Assembly: GCA_002494135.1 (NCBI GenBank)
Contig: DLBG01000123.1
Span: 1 to 11,878 of the forward strand
Length of the DNA stretch: 11,878 nt
Direction of reading: 5' to 3'
Origin: Lachnospiraceae bacterium UBA7027
GTDB lineage: Bacteria > Bacillota > Clostridia > Lachnospirales > Lachnospiraceae
Positions 1 through 7,566 of the stretch are shown one piece after another. How positions within the stretch are numbered: position 1 is the first letter of the stretch; every line of letters begins with the position of its first letter. Both the position numbers and the translations under genes were made by a program. The notes beneath the pieces are model-generated. The model was not told where the DNA came from and made no database searches. It was given only the letters and a program-made list of their open reading frames with translations.

Positions 1-324
1 CGATGCGTTTTCCGGAAGAAAGAAACATTGATATGTATTTACTTTCGCATCCGGATTGATGTCCAGGATCCGCTCTTTCATAACAAACGTCTTATATTCT
101 CCGACTGTTTTTCTCGTTGCAATAATCTGCCGGTTTATGTTTGAAAGACAGACTCTGTCATTGTCGATTAAATCAAAGGCTCCGATTCCGCTTCGTGCGA
201 GTGCTTCACACACATATCCGCCGACACCGCCGATTCCGAATACGGCCACGTGGCAGTCGGCAAGATGTTCCATTGCAGGTTTTCCTAACAGTAATTCTGT
301 TCTTGCAAATTGGTTTGATTCCAT
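1..324 (-). CDS. tcdA: tRNA threonylcarbamoyladenosine dehydratase TcdA (5' part only)
   Basis: This is the first 108 codons of a ThiF/MoeB/HesA-type (E1-like) ATP-dependent enzyme; the rest lies beyond the window edge. TcdA (YgdL/CsdL) cyclises t6A37 of ANN-decoding tRNAs to cyclic t6A in the cytoplasm. Visible signatures are the N-terminal RTELLLG block (residues 8-14), the nucleotide-binding glycine loop GIGGVGG (30-36), the acidic end of the next strand DNDRV (54-58), and NINRQ (62-66), which is typical of the E1/ThiF fold. The sequence matches the TcdA subgroup better than ThiF or MoeB, mainly through the RTELL start and the MKERILDINPD segment (82-92). The ATG at 324 is preceded by ACAGGA with 8 nt spacing. 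The gene follows the TIR gene by 58 nt with no terminator between, so it is probably the distal gene of the corA operon. Family assignment is firm; completeness cannot be judged. Confidence 0.93.
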   Translation of the reverse strand, partial: MESNQFARTELLLGKPAMEHLADCHVAVFGIGGVGGYVCEALARSGIGAFDLIDNDRVCLSNINRQIIATRKTVGEYKTFVMKERILDINPDAKVNTYQCFFLPENAS

Positions 325-334
325 AAAATGTATC

Positions 335-382
335 CTGTACTCTCTCCCACGGGCGGTTCTGTATTCTCCCGCAGCCGGTTCT
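335..382. repeat. Imperfect tandem duplication between the TIR gene and tcdA
   Basis: Two adjacent copies of a unit of about 24-26 bp fill the intergenic gap: 335-360 and 359-382 on the plus strand. Each has the pattern CTGTA, then TCTCCC, a variable 5-base core, and CGGTTCT. On the transcribed minus strand each copy carries GGGAGA followed by ACAG, which resembles a ribosome site. The copy nearer tcdA extends this to ACAGGA just before the start codon. A duplicated translation-initiation region is one reading; chance divergence of a short duplication is another. Confidence 0.5.
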
Positions 383-1474
383 TTATTCTTCTACCAGCCC
401 GTCGTTTTTCATAATCTGAATTCTTTTATTATACTTCTCACTGTCGGGATGGCCGGCATCGATTGCTTTGGTATACCAGGTATACGCATTTTCCCAGTCA
501 TAGAGATTTTCGTATGCCATTGCGGCATTGGCCATGGCGTATACGTCACCGTTTGTTTCGGCATCCTCGGTAAAGAAAAATGCCGCTTTGTCATATTCGT
601 AATTATAAAAACAGATAAGCCCGGTCCGGTTTAACATTTCCTGATCCCGGATTCCGTCAGCGCTTATGGAAAACTGCCCGTCATTCTCCGTAAAACCACA
701 GGCCTGCAGATAATACTCAAGCGCCTTTTCTTCGCTCATTTCCACGCCGATGCCGTCGTAATACATATCTCCCAGTGCTTTTTGGGCCTCTTTGTTTCCG
801 TTGGCGGCTGCTTTTTCGTACCGGTATTTTGCGGCTTCGTAATTGCCTTCGACATAGAATTCTTCGCCTTTTTTAAAGTCCGTATCTTTTTTAAGCAAAA
901 GTACGCCGAGTATTATTCCCGCAATAAGCAGGATACAGAGCGCACCCGCGATGGCAAGAATAAGGGCCGTCTTTTTTTTCTTTGTTTCTTTCTGTGCTCT
1001 TTCTTTTTCTTTTTTTAATTCTTCCCTGTCGGCTCCCGGCAGAGCACCGTTCGGCGTACGGATGATGACTTCGATGTATTCGCGAAGTGCCACGATATTT
1101 TTCTTTAACGGTTTTGAAAGAGCATCCAGCCAGTGCACTCTGGTCAGATAGTATTCCAGTTCACTGCTCATCTGCTCTTCGGAAAGCCGGAACGGCACAA
1201 TCGTCAGACCGCAGTTGAAGGCAACGGCAATCTCGTTTTTGACCTGTTCCGAATTGTTGGATTCGTCCGTGTAAATCAAAACCAGTGTTTTGGACTGCTC
1301 CAGCGCATTCGTCACGGCCTTTACCCATTCTTCCCCGGGAAGAATATCTCTGGGCGCATACCAGCACTTTATTCCGTTTTGTTCAAAATCAGCCACTACC
1401 GCGTCCGCAACGTTTTTGTTCTTTGTGGAATAGCTGATGAAAACATCATGTTTTACTTTGTTTGTCTCACTCAT
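383..1474 (-). CDS. TIR domain protein with one membrane span and Sel1-like repeats
   Basis: A 363-residue three-part protein. The N-terminal TIR domain (about 8-140) has the box-1 motif VFISYS (11-16), a BB-loop-like segment YAPRDILPGEEW (39-50), and the helix QVKNEIAVAF (77-86). Glu81 in that helix aligns by eye with the catalytic glutamate of SARM1 (WVHKEI), so NAD hydrolase or cyclase activity is possible but unproven. A lysine/glutamate-rich linker (about 150-169) leads to a single hydrophobic span (about 170-194). The C-terminal part (about 200-355) contains Sel1/TPR-like helical repeats, such as ALGDMYYDGIGV and AYTWYTKAIDAGHP. Charge bias (many lysines before the span) suggests the TIR domain is cytosolic and the repeats are outside. 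Its ATG overlaps the trkA stop codon (ATGA), implying translational coupling. Substrate, partner and biological role are unknown; signalling, stress or defence are all possible. Confidence 0.9.
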   Translation of the reverse strand: MSETNKVKHDVFISYSTKNKNVADAVVADFEQNGIKCWYAPRDILPGEEWVKAVTNALEQSKTLVLIYTDESNNSEQVKNEIAVAFNCGLTIVPFRLSEEQMSSELEYYLTRVHWLDALSKPLKKNIVALREYIEVIIRTPNGALPGADREELKKEKERAQKETKKKKTALILAIAGALCILLIAGIILGVLLLKKDTDFKKGEEFYVEGNYEAAKYRYEKAAANGNKEAQKALGDMYYDGIGVEMSEEKALEYYLQACGFTENDGQFSISADGIRDQEMLNRTGLICFYNYEYDKAAFFFTEDAETNGDVYAMANAAMAYENLYDWENAYTWYTKAIDAGHPDSEKYNKRIQIMKNDGLVEE

Positions 1475-2838
1475 AAAATATCATTTAAATGTCTGATTCG
1501 AAGTTTACGCGACGTGGTAATAATTACCTGGTCTCCCGCTTTGATGCTGGTGCTGCCCGTCGGCACAATCATTTTATCGTCACGGATAATCGCCGTAATC
1601 AGCACACCTTTCTTTAAGCGGAATTCTTTTTCCTTAAATTCCACATTCAGCAGTTTAAAATCGTCTCCCGCCAGTAACTCTCTGATCTCGGCCTTTCCGT
1701 CCGCAACCAGATAGAACTTGCCGATTTCTTTCTTTGAAAAATCATCCTCATGGTAGCGAATGAACCGCATCGCCTTTAATGCAGCGGTTTCCACGGCTGA
1801 TACCGTGATATCGATATTCACGCTGTGAAGAAGTCTCAGATGTTCGGTGACCTCCACATAGGTAATCACACTCGGAATGTGGCAGGACCAGGAGTACATG
1901 CTGATAACAAGGTTCGCCTCGTCGCTGTCGGTTAAGGAAACCACCATATCCATTTCGGACAGGTTCTCCTCCTTAAGAATCTCCAGAAGTTCTCCCTCTC
2001 CGGTACAAAGAATTCTGCAGTGACGGAACCTCTCCATCAGTTCCCTGCAGCGGTTGGTGTCTTTTTCCAGAACCGTAATCTGATAGCCGTCTTTCTCCAT
2101 CCGTTCAAGCAGATACTCGCTGATGGTATTGCCGCCGACAATCATAACCTTTTTTACTTTCTTACGAATGATTCCGAGACTTTTTAACGTACCCGAAAAC
2201 TCTTCGTCGGCTACCGCAACGGTTAAATTATCTCCTGCATTTATCACAAAATTTCCATCCGGAATGGTCAGTTTTCCCGCCCGGAGAACGGCAACCACAA
2301 GCATGTTTAAATGACTGCTTCTTTTGATGTCGAGCAGCGTTCTTCCGCACATAACGGAATCCTCTAAAACATTTAAATCCATCAGGTGAAGACCGCTCTT
2401 CCAGGAGCCTACCAGTTTGGTATTTCCGGGCATGCCGATGTTCTCGTAAATCTCTTCCGCAACATCTTCACGGGGTTTGAAGATAAAATCAATCAGATAC
2501 TCTTCTTTCAGCGCTTCGCTTTCTTTCACGAAATCCGGCATCGTAATTCTGGCCGCGGCATACCGCGTTCCCAGGTTCTTTGCCTGCAGACAGCTTAAAA
2601 GATTGATTTCATCAATCGGTGTCAGCGCCACAATCGCATCCGCGGTGGCTGCACCTGCCGCAAGCAGGGTTTCGCGTGAAGCACCGCTGCCGACGATTCC
2701 GTTTACGCTGTAACGGTCCGTAATTTCGTCAATCAGTTTGCGTTCCTTGTCGATGACCACAATATCGTAATTTTCCGAAGCAAGGGCTGAAATCAGCAAA
2801 TGTCCCGTGCGTCCCAAGCCTATGACAATGATTTTCAT
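1471..2838 (-). CDS. trkA: TrkA-type RCK protein (two RCK_N/RCK_C modules)
   Basis: A 455-residue soluble protein with the duplicated layout of TrkA: RCK_N (1 to about 120), RCK_C (about 140-222), RCK_N (229 to about 350), RCK_C (about 380-450). TrkA proteins form cytosolic rings that bind NAD(H) or ATP/ADP and gate monovalent-cation transporters. The first Rossmann site is intact: GLGRTG (7-12), with Asp30 ending the second strand. The second is degenerate, reading VGGNTIS (234-240) instead of a GxGxxG loop, although Glu258 remains at the ribose-contact position. Its start overlaps the antiporter stop by ATGA, and its own stop overlaps the TIR start in the same way. No TrkH, TrkG or Ktr pore gene is nearby, so regulation of the adjacent antiporter is a reasonable alternative to potassium uptake. 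The family call is secure; the partner is inferred. Confidence 0.95.
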   Translation of the reverse strand: MKIIVIGLGRTGHLLISALASENYDIVVIDKERKLIDEITDRYSVNGIVGSGASRETLLAAGAATADAIVALTPIDEINLLSCLQAKNLGTRYAAARITMPDFVKESEALKEEYLIDFIFKPREDVAEEIYENIGMPGNTKLVGSWKSGLHLMDLNVLEDSVMCGRTLLDIKRSSHLNMLVVAVLRAGKLTIPDGNFVINAGDNLTVAVADEEFSGTLKSLGIIRKKVKKVMIVGGNTISEYLLERMEKDGYQITVLEKDTNRCRELMERFRHCRILCTGEGELLEILKEENLSEMDMVVSLTDSDEANLVISMYSWSCHIPSVITYVEVTEHLRLLHSVNIDITVSAVETAALKAMRFIRYHEDDFSKKEIGKFYLVADGKAEIRELLAGDDFKLLNVEFKEKEFRLKKGVLITAIIRDDKMIVPTGSTSIKAGDQVIITTSRKLRIRHLNDIL

Positions 2839-4133
2839 TTGGATATCCTTCCTGCCGGACGGCTTAATCGTTTCGCTTTATGCTTCTCGAGGCCGCCGTA
2901 TACACGGCGTACCGTTAATCCCTGTACCAGAACCGTAAAGAAAATGGTTACAAATGCAACATTTAAGAATATTTCATAGACCGGCCCGGGCAGATATTCC
3001 TCGGTCTCCAGTGCAAGCGCAAGGGAAAGACCGCCCTTTAATGCCGACCAGGTCATCAGTGCCACAAACTCCGGAAGATTGTAATTTCCGGGAATGTTGT
3101 GACCGGTCAGAACCGTACTGATACTTACGCCTCCGGCCCTGGAAATCAAAAGGGCTGTAAGTGAAACCGGCGCAATGATCAGGATGTATTTACTGAGGGG
3201 TGTACCGAGTACCACGAGACCGATCATGACAAACAGTGCCGCATTTAAAATTCCTTCGAGAATCTCCCAGAAATGATCATAGAAATCATGCGGGTCAACA
3301 ACGGTTTCAAGGCGGCGAATCCGATCCATTTCATACGAGAAATAGAAGCCGCAGATAACCGAAGCCAGAACGCCGGAGAAGCCGAAATGTTCGCAGATAA
3401 TATAAACGAGGAAGACATCCAGCACCGCAATCAGAATATTGCGAATGGGGTCCCTGGAAATTCGTACCAGCCGGAATAAAAGAAACGATACCGCAAACGC
3501 CACAAAAGCCGCACCCAGAATCTCTTTTGCCAACAGCACGCCCACGTTGCTCTCACTGCTGTGGGTAATGACGGAACGTACGAAAATAAACAGCGTTACG
3601 CCGGTGCCGTCGTTAAACAAAGATTCGTTCTCGATGACCGAGCAGACGTTTTTGGATAATCCGATTTTATTTAAAATACCCGTAGCCGCAATCGGATCGG
3701 TCGGTGAAACCACGCAACCCAAAAGCACACAGGTCCAGAAATCCAGGGGAAGTTTAAATAATAGGGCCGCCAGATACATTAAGCCGCCGTAAAGAAACGA
3801 AGAAAGAACCGTCGAAACAAAAGCCAGCAGGCAGATTGGGCGCAAATTGGTTTTGAATTTGCCCATATTTACCTTGCTCGCTCCGGCAAACAGCATAAAG
3901 CAGAGCATGCCGTCCATTAAGTACTCCCGGAATCCGAAATTGCCTAAGGCAGCGATTACATTCTGCAACGGTTCCATGGGAAAAACGGCCCGGATAATCA
4001 AAAGAAGGAAGGATAAAAGCGATGAAAAAAAGACCAGTGCGATATCGCTCTGAATATGAAAAAGTTTATCATTCAACGTTCCGATGATAACAATATATGC
4101 CAGAATAATAATCAGTATTATTTGTATGCTCAT
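2835..4133 (-). CDS. CPA1-family Na+(K+)/H+ antiporter, NhaP-like
   Basis: A 432-residue integral membrane protein of about 12 hydrophobic segments that would exchange monovalent cations for protons at the cytoplasmic membrane. CPA1 hallmarks are SPTDPIAA (143-150), carrying the ion-binding aspartate Asp146; the ENESLFNDGTG segment (168-178) with the Asn-Asp pair 174-175; and the late motif WSALKGGLSLALAL (362-375), where many relatives have ALRGG. The protein ends soon after the last membrane segment with a short basic tail (about 410-432), so it lacks the cytosolic regulatory domain fused to some CPA transporters. The adjoining RCK protein, coupled by an ATGA overlap, could supply it. The start is fixed by an in-frame stop a short way upstream; only a weak GAAGAA ribosome site precedes it. 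It follows corA by 56 nt. Ion preference (Na+, K+ or Li+) cannot be read from sequence. Confidence 0.94.
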   Translation of the reverse strand: MSIQIILIIILAYIVIIGTLNDKLFHIQSDIALVFFSSLLSFLLLIIRAVFPMEPLQNVIAALGNFGFREYLMDGMLCFMLFAGASKVNMGKFKTNLRPICLLAFVSTVLSSFLYGGLMYLAALLFKLPLDFWTCVLLGCVVSPTDPIAATGILNKIGLSKNVCSVIENESLFNDGTGVTLFIFVRSVITHSSESNVGVLLAKEILGAAFVAFAVSFLLFRLVRISRDPIRNILIAVLDVFLVYIICEHFGFSGVLASVICGFYFSYEMDRIRRLETVVDPHDFYDHFWEILEGILNAALFVMIGLVVLGTPLSKYILIIAPVSLTALLISRAGGVSISTVLTGHNIPGNYNLPEFVALMTWSALKGGLSLALALETEEYLPGPVYEIFLNVAFVTIFFTVLVQGLTVRRVYGGLEKHKAKRLSRPAGRISK

Positions 4134-4169
4134 GGTAATATTTGTTTCTTCGAATTCTCCCGGTTCACT

Positions 4170-4198
4170 ATTTTACCATATTTGCCGCATCATAACCA
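4170..4198 (-). promoter_or_regulatory. Possible internal promoter upstream of the antiporter gene
   Basis: On the minus strand an extended -10 TGGTAAAAT (4170-4178) lies 17 bp downstream of a poor -35 TGGTTA (4193-4198). It sits in the corA-antiporter gap and could give the antiporter-trkA-TIR unit independent expression. The match is weak and could be chance. Confidence 0.25.
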
Positions 4199-5104
4199 CT
4201 TTTTCCGTTTAAAGAAAATCAGGCTTCCGATAATGATGATAATGCTCACAATAATGACAATGGGATAACCCCATACCCAGTCGAGTTCCGGCATGTATTT
4301 AAAGTTCATTCCGTACCAGCCCACAATCAGTGTCAGGGGCATAAAAACGGTTGTTACAATGGTAAGTACCGTCATAATGCGGTTCTGTTTTACATCAAGG
4401 ACGGACTGGTAGGAATCGCGAATCTGACCGGTGTAATCCAAAAGGGAATTTACCATTCCGTGAAGTCTCGAAACCCTGTTGGAGAAAAGACGGAAGAAAC
4501 GCAGATTGTCCGCTTTAAAAAAGTTGTTTTCGTTCTCTTCGAATTCCTGTGCCAGGTCGATTAACTGGCTGTAATGCGTTCTTAAGTCGCGCAAATCTCC
4601 GCGGATATCGTTTAAAATATCCAGATCCGCTTCCTTTCCGCTCTCGATATCGCTTTCGAGCTGATCGAGTTTTTTCTCGTAATTCTCCAGAATTCTCGCA
4701 TCCTCATGAATAATCTGTTCCAGAAAATCATAGATGAAGCGCTCTAAGCACGGCATTCTCCATTTTTTTGTTTCGATAATCTTTTTGATAATCCGGTTGG
4801 CACTGTCTTTGGGATCGATAAAAACAATTCCCTTTTCGTCCAGCGCAAACGCGAATTCATGATACTCTCCGGCCATGTTACTGCGGTCCGGAAGCAGAAA
4901 CGTTCCGGTGATGGAATCGTAGTTTACCTCTGCATGCGTGGTATAAATATTGAGCATATCCGTCTCTAAATCGATTCCCATTTCGAAGGCCTCACACTGT
5001 GAAGTCCATTCTTCGGGTGACAAAACCGCCACATACTGTTGTTTGCTGCTGTGACACTCTTTCGCCGTACACTCTTTTAAAATCGAATCAATCAGATAAT
5101 ACAT
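4190..5104 (-). CDS. corA: CorA-family Mg2+/Co2+/Ni2+ transporter
   Basis: A 304-residue CorA-type channel subunit, within the usual size range. The N-terminal cytosolic domain (about 1-130) is followed by a long acidic helical region (about 125-240, for example ENYEKKLDQLESDIES) that forms the funnel in the homopentamer. Two transmembrane helices follow (about 245-263 and 281-298). The signature YGMNF (264-268) closes the first helix and is the selectivity motif of the family. The C-terminus FFKRKKWL is strongly basic, as is common in CorA. The ATG at 5104 is preceded by AAAGGAG with 8 nt spacing. A consensus-like promoter lies just upstream, making corA the first gene of the cation operon. 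Divalent ion preference among Mg2+, Co2+ and Ni2+ is not determinable here. Confidence 0.96.
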   Translation of the reverse strand: MYYLIDSILKECTAKECHSSKQQYVAVLSPEEWTSQCEAFEMGIDLETDMLNIYTTHAEVNYDSITGTFLLPDRSNMAGEYHEFAFALDEKGIVFIDPKDSANRIIKKIIETKKWRMPCLERFIYDFLEQIIHEDARILENYEKKLDQLESDIESGKEADLDILNDIRGDLRDLRTHYSQLIDLAQEFEENENNFFKADNLRFFRLFSNRVSRLHGMVNSLLDYTGQIRDSYQSVLDVKQNRIMTVLTIVTTVFMPLTLIVGWYGMNFKYMPELDWVWGYPIVIIVSIIIIIGSLIFFKRKKWL

Positions 5105-5132
5105 CCATGCGCTCCTTTCACGAGTTAATCAC

Positions 5133-5161
5133 AGTTTAATTCATATTCTTCTTTTACTCAA
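5133..5161 (-). promoter_or_regulatory. Probable sigma-A promoter of the corA operon
   Basis: Minus-strand -35 TTGAGT (5156-5161), a 17-bp spacer and -10 TAAACT (5133-5138) predict a transcript starting near 5126. This leaves a leader of about 22 nt that contains the corA ribosome site (5112-5118). Both boxes match consensus at four of six positions, with ideal spacing. Confidence 0.55.
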
Positions 5162-5191
5162 GCACCAACGCGGAAGAAGGTTTTCCTTTTG

Positions 5192-5230
5192 AAAAGCCTG
5201 CTGTCAGTCACGCAAACCGACAGCAGGCTT
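5192..5230 (-). terminator. Intrinsic terminator after the clostripain-like gene
   Basis: A perfect 12-bp inverted repeat (5194-5205 with 5219-5230, AAGCCTGCTGTC paired with GACAGCAGGCTT) encloses a 13-nt loop. Read on the minus strand it ends in CTTTTC, a short U-tract. It begins about 20 nt after the stop codon of the 742-residue gene and separates that gene from the corA promoter. Confidence 0.8.
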
Positions 5231-5251
5231 ATAAAATAATCCGTTATTCGT

Positions 5252-7480
5252 TTATTCGTAATACGAAGTCTCTCCGTTTTCATCCACATGGAAACATTCG
5301 AATTCCGTTAAATAGTAATCGAAATATACATCATCGATGCAGAATGCATAATAATAATCCGCTTCATCAAGAAGGCCGTAAACAATTTCCGGAGTTCCGG
5401 ATACCTTATACTCAACGCCCTGCCACTCGCCTTCCTCATAGGTTTCGGCATCGAAGCTGAAATAGCAGGGAATGATTACGTCCCCGTCTTTTAATTTTAC
5501 AATGTTCTTGGAAACCGCGCCGGTCTTTTCATCGATACCGTCCCACGCGCCTTCAATTGTAATTCCTTTGTCATCCTGTCTTAAACGGAGATTGGTTTCC
5601 CTGCCGTTTAACAGAATCGGGGATGTATAGATGATGGAATTCTCGTCGTAATCCACGATGTAAGTTGCCAGATTCTGTCCGTCGGGCAATGACAGCCAGT
5701 AGCCGTCGAACATGTCATAAAAGACGCCGTTTTCCCAATCTGCTTCCACATCAAACGATTCGCCGATTTCGATTAAATCCTTGCCATCCTCGGAAACCTG
5801 GAAAATATAGGCATATACCGCAGCGGCATTCTCGACTCCTCTTTCATCGAGTGCAAAGGCGTAGATTCCTTCTTCGTTTAATTCCGGCATGGATTTAAAG
5901 GTAATCATGCGGCTTTCGCCGGTCGGCTCCACCTTCTCCACATATTCCCAGCGATCTTTGCTCTTGCTGCGTCTTCTGTAGCAGTCGCTGCCTTCGTCGT
6001 AATCATATTCGCAATAGGATTCCCAGCAGCCTTCCTCATCATATACCCAGCTGTCGTCATACCAGCCTTCTTCGTCGTACCAGTAACCGTCGTCTTCACC
6101 TTCGGAGCCTCCTTCGGAACCATCCTCGTAGCAGCCGCTTGCATAGGCACTGCCCAGATCCTGACGGTCAATGAAGGATAAGTAATACGGGCTGACACAA
6201 ACCGTTTCAAAAATCGACAATTCCGCAGAACCCTGCAGGCACAGCGGATAATATACGGCAAGGCCGCTTGCTGCCTGATGCTGGGATCCGGAGATTTTAT
6301 AAACAACGGCATTTTGTAATGCGCTCAGTGCTTCGGATGCGCCGGATGTGTATGAGGAGCATGCCTCGATTAAGCCGCCTAAGTCCACCATGTTGGTATA
6401 ACCTTCGGATTTGTTGTTGCCGCCGAAGTTCTCCGCACCTTCGATTTCACGGACCATGTCGGATAAAGTACCGGCATCCGCACCTGCTTCATACATGGAC
6501 TTTGCAAAGGTGTTGAATGCTTTTAACGTATCGTCCAGTTTATTCAGATCAATTACGGATAAGGTTGTGATTTCATCGTCGCCTTCTGCCTTGCATGCGG
6601 CAAGGAAACTGTCGCAGATGACTTTGCCGATTTCAGCGCCGTTTGCATTCGGATTATCGGCAAGGAAGTTTCCGATGCTTGTATAATCCCATCCGGAACC
6701 GGGTTCGGATTCCTCGGAGCCTACCATGTATCTTGCGTAACTTGCAAGCACATTTGCACTTTCCACGGTACCCATTAAGCAGGCATCGTAACCGATAAAT
6801 TCAAAACGGTCTGTCATTTCATCATAGATACTGTAAAGTGCTCCGTCGATTTCCAGTAAGGACAGGGAATCATTATCATTGATTTCATCAAAGCATACCC
6901 CGTTGATGGAACCGGAGCCGTGGTTCCAGAAAACCACACCCATATGCTCTGCGGGATACTCTTTTACACCCCAGCGAAGGAAATCGGTAAGAACAGCGGT
7001 TTCACCCATGCTCTTTACGTCTTCTTCGTAAACCTGTTCCATTTCACCGTTCTGAATCACAAAGCGCTGCAGTTTGGAGCTGTCGATGTCTCCCATCTGC
7101 CAGCGGCTTGAACCGCCGGTTTCCACAACAAAGCGAACCGAATCGCTTCCTTTTGCGGCAAGCATTTCTTCCAGATCCGACGTACCGGCTCCGTTTTCGG
7201 ATTCGAGGTCGGAACCGCAGATATAGACGAATACGGTCCAGGTTCCGCTCTCACCCATCGGTGTTTCGGATGCTCTTGTCGGTCTGTTGATGGTCAGTTC
7301 ACCGGTGTTCTTGTCAACGGAAAGAACGGAGGTTGATTTTAAATTCAGAAGCTCGCTGTCGTATTCGACTTCGCCGCCTTCTCCCTCTTCTTCCCATTCC
7401 GTACAACCGGTGAAGAGCGTTGCAATCAAAAGCACGCTGATTAAGATACAGAATGCTTTTCTTAGATTTTTACGTTTCAT
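5252..7480 (-). CDS. Clostripain-family (C11) cysteine peptidase-like lipoprotein
   Basis: A 742-residue exported protein. A basic, hydrophobic signal peptide ends in the lipobox LFTGC with acceptor Cys26, so a membrane-anchored lipoprotein facing outward is expected. The C11 domain spans about 80-435. It contains WTVFVYICGSDLES (81-94), the catalytic histidine segment FWNHGSG (His187) and the nucleophile segment YDACLMG (Cys234), matching the His-Cys dyad of clostripain and PmC11. Both catalytic residues are present, so it is probably active, although its specificity cannot be assigned. Residues about 450-505 form an acidic, Tyr/Trp/Gly-rich low-complexity insert with repeated YDEEG. A C-terminal region of about 240 residues, probably beta-rich, follows and has no function I recognise. 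The start has AAGGGG at 9 nt. It has its own promoter and terminator, so it is monocistronic. A role in surface or extracellular proteolysis is inferred from the family. Confidence 0.92.
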   Translation of the reverse strand: MKRKNLRKAFCILISVLLIATLFTGCTEWEEEGEGGEVEYDSELLNLKSTSVLSVDKNTGELTINRPTRASETPMGESGTWTVFVYICGSDLESENGAGTSDLEEMLAAKGSDSVRFVVETGGSSRWQMGDIDSSKLQRFVIQNGEMEQVYEEDVKSMGETAVLTDFLRWGVKEYPAEHMGVVFWNHGSGSINGVCFDEINDNDSLSLLEIDGALYSIYDEMTDRFEFIGYDACLMGTVESANVLASYARYMVGSEESEPGSGWDYTSIGNFLADNPNANGAEIGKVICDSFLAACKAEGDDEITTLSVIDLNKLDDTLKAFNTFAKSMYEAGADAGTLSDMVREIEGAENFGGNNKSEGYTNMVDLGGLIEACSSYTSGASEALSALQNAVVYKISGSQHQAASGLAVYYPLCLQGSAELSIFETVCVSPYYLSFIDRQDLGSAYASGCYEDGSEGGSEGEDDGYWYDEEGWYDDSWVYDEEGCWESYCEYDYDEGSDCYRRRSKSKDRWEYVEKVEPTGESRMITFKSMPELNEEGIYAFALDERGVENAAAVYAYIFQVSEDGKDLIEIGESFDVEADWENGVFYDMFDGYWLSLPDGQNLATYIVDYDENSIIYTSPILLNGRETNLRLRQDDKGITIEGAWDGIDEKTGAVSKNIVKLKDGDVIIPCYFSFDAETYEEGEWQGVEYKVSGTPEIVYGLLDEADYYYAFCIDDVYFDYYLTEFECFHVDENGETSYYE

Positions 7481-7505
7481 GTTTTTATTCCCCTTTTATT
7501 GATTT

Positions 7506-7520
7506 ACCGGACCGGACCGG
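7506..7520. repeat. Three tandem ACCGG pentamers in the peptidase gene leader
   Basis: The plus strand reads three consecutive ACCGG units, giving CCGGT repeats in the minus-strand transcript. They lie between the predicted transcription start (about 7531) and the ribosome site (7490-7493) of the clostripain-like gene. CCGG is self-complementary, so local pairing or an operator role is possible. Nothing more is known. Confidence 0.45.
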
Positions 7521-7537
7521 TTGAAAACAAACAACTA

Positions 7538-7566
7538 ATTATAATGCTCCTTTCGCTCCGGCGCAA
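7538..7566 (-). promoter_or_regulatory. Sigma-A promoter of the clostripain-like gene
   Basis: Minus strand: a perfect -10 TATAAT (7538-7543), a 17-bp spacer and -35 TTGCGC (7561-7566, four of six). The predicted start near 7531 gives a leader of about 50 nt. It lies downstream of the zinc-ribbon gene, after which I saw no convincing terminator, so some readthrough is possible. Confidence 0.7.

Noticed and set aside
56..634. Plus-strand open frame of 192 codons
   Set aside because: It is antisense to tcdA and the TIR gene, crosses both, and has no domain or ribosome site; the minus-strand frames carry clear motifs.
5905..6312. Minus-strand open frame of 135 codons
   Set aside because: It overlaps the clostripain-like gene out of frame, and its composition follows from the low-complexity acidic insert.
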